From: Enhygromyxa salina
GTDB taxonomy: Bacteria > Myxococcota_A > Polyangia > Nannocystales > Nannocystaceae
Assembly: GCF_000737335.2 (NCBI RefSeq)
Contig: NZ_JMCC02000099.1
Location: 1 to 64,000, forward strand
Direction of reading: 5' to 3'
Length of the DNA: 64,000 bases
Within the stretch, counting starts at the first letter, position 1. The number at the start of each line of letters is the position of its first letter. Below, piece after piece: positions 10,210-17,770 of the stretch. The translations under genes and the position numbers were made by a program. The notes below the pieces were generated by a model. That model was not told the DNA's origin and ran no database searches. It worked only from the letters and a program-made list of their open reading frames with translations.

Positions 10210-13200
10210 AAAATGGATGGCTGAACGTGACGTTGATGTTGAATGGCGGCAGCAGTCGATCCACGTCGTCGATACCCTGCACCTCCGCGATGTAGTCGGG
10301 CAAGGTCTCGCCAAGACAGGTCCGCCCCCCCCGCCGGCCAAGCGGGACCGCAGCGTCAACCCGCAGCAGCTGCGGCGCGACGCCAAGCCAGGTAAAGCGC
10401 GCCGCCAGACCGTACCCAACCTGCCCGTACCAGCTGTTGGACCCAAACCACCCGCTGTAATCGTCACACCCCGACAGCGTCGTGACCCCGCCGAACAGCG
10501 CGCCGCTGATCGTGCGCACGAAGATCAAGTTGAACAGGGGGATCCGCAGATCATCCAAGATCACGTGGCGGTACTCGACCAGCGAGCGCGCGACCCCGCG
10601 ACCGTACAGCTCGTTGGAGGTGAAGCCGACCAAGGCGCCCAGTCCGCCGCCGCGGTTGAGGCTGCGAAACTCGAGCTTCGAGGCGAGCGGCGCGACCACG
10701 CTGGCCTCGACCAGGGTCGCCAGCACGTGGTGGTGGGCGAGCGGCCACATCTGGGCCCAGCCGGCGTCGAAGTTGAGCGAGAAGCGGTGATCGGTGGCGC
10801 CGTCGAGCCGCACGGTCTGCGAGCCCGCGACGCTGCCGTACACGATGTGTCCGCGCTCGGGCCAGCCGCCGTATTTGTAGGTGCTGTGGCTCAGGCTCAA
10901 GCGCTCGACCAAGCGCATGCCGCCCGCCTGATCGAGCCCGCCGGTGTTGAGCCACGCGATCGAGTTGGTGTTGCTCAGGCGCAGCCTTCGCTGCTGGCGA
11001 TTGCGCTTGGCCCCAAAGTAAAAATTGAAGCGCGTGCGACCGCCAAGGTTGGCCTCACTGTTGGTGTAGGCGTAGAACTCTGCCGTCCGGCGAAGGTCCC
11101 GCCGCAAGCTGGCCTCGAACGCCAGCGCCGCCGAGATCGCGTTGAACCGGGCCTGGGTCGTGCTGGCGGTCGCCAGCTCGGAGGCCGCGACCGAGAACCC
11201 AAACCCACGGTAGACGAACCGGGTCTTGGCGGGCGCGCGGTTGTTGAACAGCGGATCGCTGCTGTCGCCCCGCGCGCTGCGGATCACGCTGCCGGAGATC
11301 CGCGAGGTCTCGACCAAGCGCGCGCGTGGATCCAGGCGCACCGACGCGAGCCGGCGCTCGGTGTCCAGCGTGAACACGTGCTGGGCCGCGCTGGGTTGGT
11401 CGAGCAAGTCGGCGCCGGGCAGCGCCTCACCGTTCCAGGCCAGGTAGTGATCCTGCCCGCCTCGCTCGTTCACGTAGACTTGGATCGGCTCGATCAGCGG
11501 GCGATCGCTGTCGCGCGAGATCGTGATCTCGTGATGCCAGCGACCGTCGTCACCCTTGCGCGAGCGGACGTCCGTGATCGCGTAGTCGACCTCGGGATAG
11601 GGCCCAAGCCACTGGTCGAAGAACCAACCCAGCTCGCGGCCCCAAGCCTGCTCGGCGACGACCCGCGGATCGCTGTCGGGGTTCTGGCCCAGCTCCGCGT
11701 AGAACCCTGCGAGCTGCGGATCATCGAGGAGGTCCGACAGCTTCTCGTGGATCCGCCGCCCGCTCGGCAGCTCGTTGGCGAAGAACAGCGGGTGATGCCG
11801 GACCGGCCACTGATCTTCGCTGCCGCGAAAGTACGCGGACGAGAACGAGGCTTGCCCCGAGTACAAGAAGCTGTCGATCGCCGGCACGAAGGTCCACGCG
11901 GCGAGCAGATCGACAGCGTACTCGTCACGCAGATCCCGGGCCCGCTGCCACAGCTGGGCGAGCACGACCCCGAACGAGCCCGAGAGCCACAGATCCGTCG
12001 AGCTGTCGTGACGCCCCGAAAAATGTGCGTAGGCCAGCAGATCGCAGATCGAGCGGGCGACTTGGATGTCGTGAAATTTTGCCAGGCGCTTGGTCGCGAA
12101 CAGCTCGAGGTACTGATCGCTGACCATGACCGCGGTCGGGTGGAACATCGACACGTCGCTGCGCAGCGGGCCTTGGACCACGGTCAGCTCGGCGTCCGGC
12201 GGCGGCTCGATGCTGACGACCGACGCGATGTCGATCGCGGCGGTGGCGATCGACAGGACGTGGCCCGCGACGTCGTGCAGCGGGTGCAGCAGGTTCTCTT
12301 GCGGGTACTGATCACCGGGCCGAACGTCGATGTGCAGGACCCGGACGCGCACGCCTCGATGCCAGATCTGGGTGTGGTGCCAGCGCGGCCCCCAGAACAC
12401 CGAGGGATACGCGATCACGGCGCGCGGATCGATCGCTTCGCGGGTGATCACGAGCTCCTGCCCGTCGAGCGCCTTGGCCTGTTCGGTGGTCGGCTCGGTG
12501 CCCGGCGCCCAGCTTGGGACCGCCCCAAATCGAGCGTGATCGACCACCCACTCGACCGGCGTGATCACCCGCCCGTCGGCTGGCAACCACACGCCGCCGC
12601 GGGCCGGCTCGCTCGGCAGCGGTGCGATCGCGCCAGACAGGCTGCACCGGCGCCACACACATCCCAGCGGCCAATAGCGATGCGGGACCTCGACGCGGTA
12701 GGCGATCGTGACCTCGGTGACTCCCGCCGGCAGCTCGATCTCGATGTCACGCCGCGCCCCCACCCGCTTGGGCGTCAGCTCCTGACCACCCGCGTACACG
12801 CTGGCCACGATCGTGCGCGCGCGCTCGGACGGACCCGCGACGTAGGTCGACAGCGCGATCTCGTCGAGCTCGCGCGGCTCGTCGCGCAACAGCTCGGCGT
12901 AGTCGAGCAGGACCAAGCGCTGCTGGGCACGGGCAGGATGGGTGAGTTCGTAGCTCGCCCGCCCCTCGACTTCTGAACGGCGGCGGGCGACCCGATCACC
13001 CTCGCGCGGGTGATCGCCGCCGCGCCACACGGTCAGCTCGACGCGAACACGAGCGACCGTTGCTTCTGCGTTGGAGGGGGTTGCGACCGGGGCCTCGCCG
13101 CGCTCGTCCTCGCTCGGCTCGGGAGCTGGCTGGCGAGCCTCACTCTCGGCAGCGCTATCGACAACGCTCTCTCCAGCGCCGCTGGCTGGCGTCGCGTCGA

Positions 13201-13369
13201 CCTCTGGGGCCGCGACTGGCCCCTCGACTGGGCCCTCGACTGGGCCCTCGACCGAGCCCGTTGGGGGGGCTGCGACCGCGTGCGACCCCGCCCCCGCGAG
13301 CGACTCGAGCAGCGGCGCGACGACGCCAAGCACGATCATCGCGACCGCGAATCCGAGCACCACGATCAT
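10208..13369 (-). CDS. Degenerate M1 peptidase-like domain fused to an Omp85-type outer-membrane barrel
   Basis: From the ATG at 13369 the protein has 1053 residues: an N-terminal hydrophobic segment (IVVLGFAVAMIVLGVVAPLL), an Ala/Pro/Glu-rich linker, a domain with M1 aminopeptidase-like layout, and a C-terminal beta-rich region. In the M1-like part the place of HExxH is occupied by FHDIQVARS (12050-12080), and WLNEGF is replaced by DLWLSGSFG. Two zinc ligands and the catalytic Glu are therefore missing, and peptidase activity is unlikely. The last 330 residues alternate polar and hydrophobic residues, contain barrel-like Gly/aromatic patterns, and end in VTFSHPF with a terminal Phe typical of outer-membrane barrels (D15/bacterial surface antigen type). 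A longer start at 13570 is open but would bury the signal segment. Confidence 0.6.
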   Translation of the reverse strand: MIVVLGFAVAMIVLGVVAPLLESLAGAGSHAVAAPPTGSVEGPVEGPVEGPVAAPEVDATPASGAGESVVDSAAESEARQPAPEPSEDERGEAPVATPSNAEATVARVRVELTVWRGGDHPREGDRVARRRSEVEGRASYELTHPARAQQRLVLLDYAELLRDEPRELDEIALSTYVAGPSERARTIVASVYAGGQELTPKRVGARRDIEIELPAGVTEVTIAYRVEVPHRYWPLGCVWRRCSLSGAIAPLPSEPARGGVWLPADGRVITPVEWVVDHARFGAVPSWAPGTEPTTEQAKALDGQELVITREAIDPRAVIAYPSVFWGPRWHHTQIWHRGVRVRVLHIDVRPGDQYPQENLLHPLHDVAGHVLSIATAAIDIASVVSIEPPPDAELTVVQGPLRSDVSMFHPTAVMVSDQYLELFATKRLAKFHDIQVARSICDLLAYAHFSGRHDSSTDLWLSGSFGVVLAQLWQRARDLRDEYAVDLLAAWTFVPAIDSFLYSGQASFSSAYFRGSEDQWPVRHHPLFFANELPSGRRIHEKLSDLLDDPQLAGFYAELGQNPDSDPRVVAEQAWGRELGWFFDQWLGPYPEVDYAITDVRSRKGDDGRWHHEITISRDSDRPLIEPIQVYVNERGGQDHYLAWNGEALPGADLLDQPSAAQHVFTLDTERRLASVRLDPRARLVETSRISGSVIRSARGDSSDPLFNNRAPAKTRFVYRGFGFSVAASELATASTTQARFNAISAALAFEASLRRDLRRTAEFYAYTNSEANLGGRTRFNFYFGAKRNRQQRRLRLSNTNSIAWLNTGGLDQAGGMRLVERLSLSHSTYKYGGWPERGHIVYGSVAGSQTVRLDGATDHRFSLNFDAGWAQMWPLAHHHVLATLVEASVVAPLASKLEFRSLNRGGGLGALVGFTSNELYGRGVARSLVEYRHVILDDLRIPLFNLIFVRTISGALFGGVTTLSGCDDYSGWFGSNSWYGQVGYGLAARFTWLGVAPQLLRVDAAVPLGRRGGRTCLGETLPDYIAEVQGIDDVDRLLPPFNINVTFSHPF

Positions 13370-13892
13370 GCGACGCAAGATCGGACGCGAGGTCGCGAGA
13401 GGATCGAGGGAAGCCACGATCGAACTCGGGCCGGGGATGCGTCGCTGCGGTCGCACGTCGAGGTGTCGCCGTAGCTTAACGCCAGCGCTGGTCCACGTCG
13501 CCCCCGCCGTGTGCGCGAGCGCGAGGGTCTGGTGTCGCGGTTCCATGACCATGTCCGCGGATTCCTTCAAGGGAAATCGCCCTCCCCTTCAGATCCTCGA
13601 ATTCTCGCTCCTGTCGCCTCTTTGAGGGCTTCCGCCAAACCTCGGGCGTGCACCTTCGTGCTGGTCATCGCCCGAACTTCAGCGCCGCGACCAGGCGATC
13701 CGAAGGCCGATCGGAGGCCGATCGCGGTCTCCTGTGCACCTGGCCAGTCGAGCACCCGGGCTCACCAACGACGGGGGCCCGAGTACCCGCGAGCTCCGAC
13801 CGCCGCCTCGCTCGCCGCTTGGCTCGTCAGCGATCCACTCCAGGAGCGAGACCGCGTTTGACACCTGCACGCTGACGTACGACGCTATTTAC
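13370..13892. other. Divergent intergenic region, no gene seen
   Basis: About 520 bp separate the divergent peptidase-barrel and OmpA-family genes. Both strands carry open frames but these are Arg/Ala/Pro-rich readings of GC-rich DNA without recognisable protein. GCTATTTAC at 13885-13893 just before the OmpA-family ATG is the only AT-rich patch. Promoters for both genes must lie here, but I cannot place them confidently. Confidence 0.5.
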
Positions 13893-16256
13893 ATGCGCCG
13901 TCTGTCCATTCATCTGCTCGCGTCGGGCCTTGCTGCGAGCACCCTGTTGTTGCTCCCCGGTCTCGCGTTCGCGGGTCCACCTTCGCTGCCCGAAGGCGGC
14001 GACGCCGAAGAAGCGACCGACCCCGAAGCGGCGACCGACGGCGGAGAAGAGATGTTGACCGCCGACGGCCAGCCGATGCCAACCGACACCGTGCCGGCTG
14101 GCCCGGGTGAAGACGTCGTCGATGATGGGACAGAGGCCGAGGCCAGCGGTGAGCTCGGCGGCGCGTTCGATCCAGAGGCCGACAGCTCGCTCGACTCGTC
14201 GTTCAGCGGCGGCTCCGAGACAGCGGGCTCGGCCGACGCTGGCGGCACCGACACGTCAATGGGCACGCTTGGCTACGAGGGCGAGTCCGGCCCCGGCATC
14301 GTCGCCGGTCGTCACGAGCCGGTCATGAACTCGCTGCGCGGCCCGGTCGGTCTGTTCTACACGTCGCTGGCCGACGTTGGAGGCAAGTACACGTTCCGCT
14401 TCCAGCTCCACAGCGACTTCTTCGTCAAGAACAACTTCTTTTGCTGTGAAGGTACATCAGACGGCGATCGCCACGCCCGACTCCGCGGCGCCGTCAACCT
14501 TGGCTTCACCTTCACAGAGTGGACCGAGGTCTACTTCAACATCAACAGCTCGGCGAACCGCAACACCCGTGATCAGGGCGCTCGCCAAGATCCGCCGTCC
14601 GTGTTCGCGCTGGGCGACATGAACTTCGGCGTGAAGGGTGCCTATAAATTCCTCAACGGCGGCGTCGGCCTTGGCGGGCAGCTTGGGCTTGGTTTGATCT
14701 CGGGCAGCGAGCGGCTGCGGACCTCGCGAGTGAACTTCGACTTCGCCGTGATCCTTGGCGCCGACCTTCGCTACCTGACCAAAAAAGAGATCCCCATGCG
14801 GATCACCGGCAACGTCGGCTGGACCCTCGACAACTCGCGCAAGTTGGTCGACTGGGCCTCGGTCGACGACCTGCTCTCGCGCGAGGTCTTGCGCTTCTCC
14901 TCGGGCGTCAACCACAGCCGCGTCACCACCAAGATCGCCGTCGACTTCCCGATCCGCTTGGGCAAGAACAAGCAGTACGGCCTCGACCCGGTCATCGAAT
15001 ACAACTGGGACATCGCCACCTACCAAGAGCAGGCCTTCGTCGAGCTGACCGAGCAGTTCGGCGGCTCCCCGCTCAAGCGCTCGCAGGCGTGGATGACCTT
15101 GGGCCTGCGCGCCAACGTCTACGACGGCCTGTTCCTCAGCGCCGCCGTCGACGTCGGCACGACCTCGCCCAGCTACGAGTTTGGCCCGCCGGTCCCGCCC
15201 TACCAGGTCATCCTCGGCCTCGGTTGGAGCTTCGATCCCAAGCCGCGGATCAAGCAAGTCCCGGTCCCCATGGACAACGGCAGCCCGCAGCCAGTCCTAG
15301 AAGGTCGGATCCTCGGCCGCGTCGCCGACCTCGAGGGCAACCCGATCGCCGACGCCAAGATCAGCTTCCCGGGCCTCGCGTCCAACGTGATCCTGACCGA
15401 CGCCGCCGGCATGTTCACCAGCTTCCGGTTCCCGGAAGGCCCGGTCTCGATCAGCGTCGAGCTACCTGACGGCACCTTCATCGAGCAGATGGCCGACGTC
15501 CGCGTCGGCGAAGACGCCCAGGTCGACATCATCGCCGACGTCGCCGCCGACACCGGCGAGGACCCGGTGTTCGACGGCACCTTCCTCGGCAAGGACGGCG
15601 TCGGACTCCCGGTCTCCGTCGCGCTCGACGGCATGGGCATTCAAGAGTCCTTCGACTCCGACGGAACCGGCCGCATTGCGATCGCGCTCCCGCTTGGCGA
15701 GTACAAGGCCACGATCTCCGCCCCCGGCTACGACCCCAAGACCGTCTCGTTCACGATGACCGAAGACGGCGCGATCGTCAGCGAGACCCTGACCGCAAAC
15801 GGCTCAGCCGGTGGTGATGGTGGCGGCGCCGCCGCGATCATCGAGACCCCCCTGATCTCCGGCAACAAGTACCGACTCCGCGTCAAGCGGGGCCCCCACT
15901 ACAGCGGCGACGACGTCGACACCGATCGCAGCGCCGAGTCCCTCGATCAGCTCGCCTCATTCCTCGCCCAGCACCCCGAGTACGGCAAGATCGAGGTCCG
16001 CGTCCACACCGACGACCGCGGCAACCCCCGCAAGCGCAGCCAAGCCCGCGCCGACGCCGTCGTCGCCTACCTCGTCGGCAAGGGCGTCGTAGCCAGCCGC
16101 CTAGAAGCCAAAGGCTGGGGCGACAAAGACCCCGTCGCCGTCAACATCACCTCCGACGGCCGCGCCAAGAACAACCGCACCGAGTTCAAGGTCCGCGACT
16201 ACGACGAGTCCAAAGCCGTCGCCGCCTCCAGCAGCAGCGACGACAGCGACGACTAA
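13893..16256 (+). CDS. OmpA-family outer-membrane protein with Asp/Glu-rich N-terminus and carboxypeptidase-regulatory-like repeats
   Basis: I start this at the ATG at 13893, which opens a clear signal peptide (MRRLSIHLLASGL..., cleavage after GLAFA). The 787-residue protein then has an acidic low-complexity segment of about 110 residues. Next comes a beta-rich barrel-like region (FRFQLHSDFF, VNLGFTFTEWTEVYFN, GGVGLGGQLGLGLI), then a region with Ig-like/carboxypeptidase-regulatory features (GRVADLEGNPIADAKISFPG and a second copy EYKATISAPGYDPKTVSF). It ends in an OmpA C-like peptidoglycan-binding domain with EVRVHTDDRGNP, SQARADAVVAYL and NNRTEFKV. The likely role is tethering the outer membrane to peptidoglycan. 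A strong hairpin follows the stop. Confidence 0.88.
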   Translation: MRRLSIHLLASGLAASTLLLLPGLAFAGPPSLPEGGDAEEATDPEAATDGGEEMLTADGQPMPTDTVPAGPGEDVVDDGTEAEASGELGGAFDPEADSSLDSSFSGGSETAGSADAGGTDTSMGTLGYEGESGPGIVAGRHEPVMNSLRGPVGLFYTSLADVGGKYTFRFQLHSDFFVKNNFFCCEGTSDGDRHARLRGAVNLGFTFTEWTEVYFNINSSANRNTRDQGARQDPPSVFALGDMNFGVKGAYKFLNGGVGLGGQLGLGLISGSERLRTSRVNFDFAVILGADLRYLTKKEIPMRITGNVGWTLDNSRKLVDWASVDDLLSREVLRFSSGVNHSRVTTKIAVDFPIRLGKNKQYGLDPVIEYNWDIATYQEQAFVELTEQFGGSPLKRSQAWMTLGLRANVYDGLFLSAAVDVGTTSPSYEFGPPVPPYQVILGLGWSFDPKPRIKQVPVPMDNGSPQPVLEGRILGRVADLEGNPIADAKISFPGLASNVILTDAAGMFTSFRFPEGPVSISVELPDGTFIEQMADVRVGEDAQVDIIADVAADTGEDPVFDGTFLGKDGVGLPVSVALDGMGIQESFDSDGTGRIAIALPLGEYKATISAPGYDPKTVSFTMTEDGAIVSETLTANGSAGGDGGGAAAIIETPLISGNKYRLRVKRGPHYSGDDVDTDRSAESLDQLASFLAQHPEYGKIEVRVHTDDRGNPRKRSQARADAVVAYLVGKGVVASRLEAKGWGDKDPVAVNITSDGRAKNNRTEFKVRDYDESKAVAASSSSDDSDD

Positions 16257-16284
16257 CCCCGCCGCCCCACCGCAACCCCACATC

Positions 16285-16323
16285 AATCGGGAACCCCCAG
16301 ACCCAGGTCGGCGGTTCCCGATT
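16285..16323 (+). terminator. Hairpin terminator downstream of the OmpA-family gene
   Basis: AATCGGGAACC at 16285-16295 pairs perfectly with GGTTCCCGATT at 16313-16323, with a 17-base loop. The hairpin lies 29 bases after the stop, and CTCGTTGTTCC follows. It is likely the transcription terminator for the upstream gene. Confidence 0.8.
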
Positions 16324-16380
16324 CTCGTTGTTCCACCCGCCCCCACCCACGACCAGCATCAATCTCCCCCACGCCGCGCA

Positions 16381-16620
16381 CCAATCTCCTCACAACGACG
16401 CTCCCCACACCCTCACCCACTCCCAGCATCAATCTCCTCACAACGACGCTCCCCACACCCTCACCCACGCCGCGCACCAATCTCCTCACAACGACGCTCC
16501 CCACACCCTCACCCACGCCGCGCACCAATCTCCTCACAACGACGCCCCCCACACCCTCACCCACGCCGCGCACCAATCTCCTCACAACGACGCTCCCCAC
16601 ACCCTCACCCACGCCGGTTA
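16381..16620. repeat. 48-bp minisatellite, five tandem units
   Basis: Five head-to-tail units of exactly 48 bp start at 16381, 16429, 16477, 16525 and 16573. Each begins YCAATCTCCTCACAACGACG and continues CTCCCCACACCCTCACCCAC; the last eight bases vary (TCCCAGCA, GCCGCGCA, GCCGGTTA). Units 2 to 5 differ by only a few bases. A sixth shortened unit with an internal deletion precedes the array at about 16359-16380. The unit length is a multiple of three, so both strands stay open through the array (HQSPHNDAPHTLTHAA on plus, GVGEGVGSVVVRRLVR on minus). No start, ribosome site or recognisable protein supports translation. Confidence 0.92.
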
Positions 16621-16715
16621 TCCCCGTCTCCCCAGACGAGAATGCTCCACAGCAGACCGCCCCCGTCCGTCCAGATCGGAGCCACCGCCCGATGAACGTA
16701 GAGCGCACAAAGGCC

Positions 16716-16849
16716 GCAGATGGCCTCAACCCGGCGTATCTACGCACGTGGAGATTAACGAAGCCACAACCGGTCGGGCCAAGATCGAGACACCAAAGGA
16801 AGCGGGGTCACGAGACTGGAGTAGACCTAGCCGGGTTGAGGCCATCTGC
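16716..16849. repeat. 134-bp element bounded by 20-bp perfect inverted repeats
   Basis: GCAGATGGCCTCAACCCGGC at 16716-16735 is the exact reverse complement of 16830-16849. The 94 bases between have no open frame of note. The flanks do not show a clear target-site duplication. The arms could mark a miniature inverted-repeat element or pair as a long stem. Apart from this and the minisatellite, the 660 bp between the OmpA and FHA genes holds no gene that I can support. Confidence 0.75.
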
Positions 16850-16918
16850 AGCCCGTGCGCGGTCCCCATCGGACACAAACACCCCCGCAAACAACCAATC
16901 AATCCAATCCAATCCAGC

Positions 16919-17674
16919 TCAGTTCTTCCCATAAGCATCATAAATCTCCGCCACCTCCGTCATCAATTTAGCCGGCACATCCACTCCATCTCGAGCCATA
17001 GTCCGCAAAGCATGCTCATAGTCCTGCAACCCCGACCCAGGCACCCGCGGAATCCGATCCAACGCCCCTTGAACCTGCTTGATGACCCTAGCCTGCATAA
17101 TCCACCCCTTCGCCGCATGCAGCCGAAACACCCGATCGAGCCAAACCCCGCTAGAGGTCTTCTCCGCCAGCTGAACCAAGCAGTTCACAGCCGACTCCGC
17201 CGTTGGGTGATCAACCGGCACCTTCGCAGAAGCGAGCTGGTTCGTCAGCGCCAGCGCATAGCGCTCGGCCTCCTTGAACTTGCCCATGCTCAGGCTCTTC
17301 TCGACCAGCGCGCCGATCAGCGAAGGAAACTTGGAGTCCTCGCCCGGCCCGATCGTCCGACGCAGCGCGTCTGATGACTCGTCGTCATCGAGCTCGGTCT
17401 CGACGACCGAGATGACCTCGTGCCCGATCCGAACCTTGTCAGCGTGATGCAGGGTGATCTTGCCGTCGAGCTGCTCGCCGTTGACGAAGGTCCCGTTGCG
17501 GCTCTTGAGATCCTCGAGCACGACCAGGTCATCGCTGACGTGGAAGCGGGCGTGATAGCGGCTGATCAGGTCATCATCGAGGGTCAGCCAGCAGTCTGCG
17601 CTGCGCCCTACGTCGACCGTGCCCTCGGGGAGCTTGAGGGTACGCGCCCCGATCTTCAGACGGTACTGGGCCAC
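16919..17674 (-). CDS. FHA-domain protein
   Basis: The 251-residue protein has an N-terminal forkhead-associated domain (residues 1-95) with all the hallmarks: DVGRSADC, ISRYHARF, and SRNGTFVNGEQL. This domain binds phosphothreonine and so reads out Ser/Thr kinase activity, of which this window encodes four examples. The remaining 150 residues are helical (EKSLSMGKFKEAERYALALTNQ) and may form TPR-like helices, but I cannot assign a family. The start is supported by the ATG directly before the first FHA strand. It is the last gene of a long minus-strand run, 96 bp after the large lipoprotein gene. Confidence 0.9.
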   Translation of the reverse strand: MAQYRLKIGARTLKLPEGTVDVGRSADCWLTLDDDLISRYHARFHVSDDLVVLEDLKSRNGTFVNGEQLDGKITLHHADKVRIGHEVISVVETELDDDESSDALRRTIGPGEDSKFPSLIGALVEKSLSMGKFKEAERYALALTNQLASAKVPVDHPTAESAVNCLVQLAEKTSSGVWLDRVFRLHAAKGWIMQARVIKQVQGALDRIPRVPGSGLQDYEHALRTMARDGVDVPAKLMTEVAEIYDAYGKN

Positions 17675-17732
17675 CGCCCCGAAGATAACTCAAAAGCGGA
17701 GGATCGTGGCGACCCGCGGCGACGCAACACGT

Positions 17733-17762
17733 CGAGCTGCGGGAATTCGAGCTGCGGGAATT
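17733..17762. repeat. Perfect 15-bp tandem duplication
   Basis: CGAGCTGCGGGAATT occurs twice in a row in the 96-bp gap between the lipoprotein stop and the FHA gene start. It looks like a recent slippage duplication. Confidence 0.8.
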
Positions 17763-17770
17763 GCGGTTGG

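Noticed and set aside
10217..12976. A 919-codon plus-strand frame.
   Set aside because: It is antisense to the peptidase-barrel gene, has Arg/Asp/Gln-rich content typical of GC-rich shadows, and has no motif.
16283..16747. Minus-strand 154-codon frame with GVGEGVGSVVVRRLVR repeats.
   Set aside because: The repeat peptide follows directly from the DNA minisatellite. The frame ends inside a terminator hairpin, and no ribosome site is visible.
16328..17374. A long plus-strand frame crossing the minisatellite and the FHA gene.
   Set aside because: It is antisense to a clear FHA gene and is kept open by a 48-bp repeat and GC-rich codons. No start signal or protein-like composition supports it.
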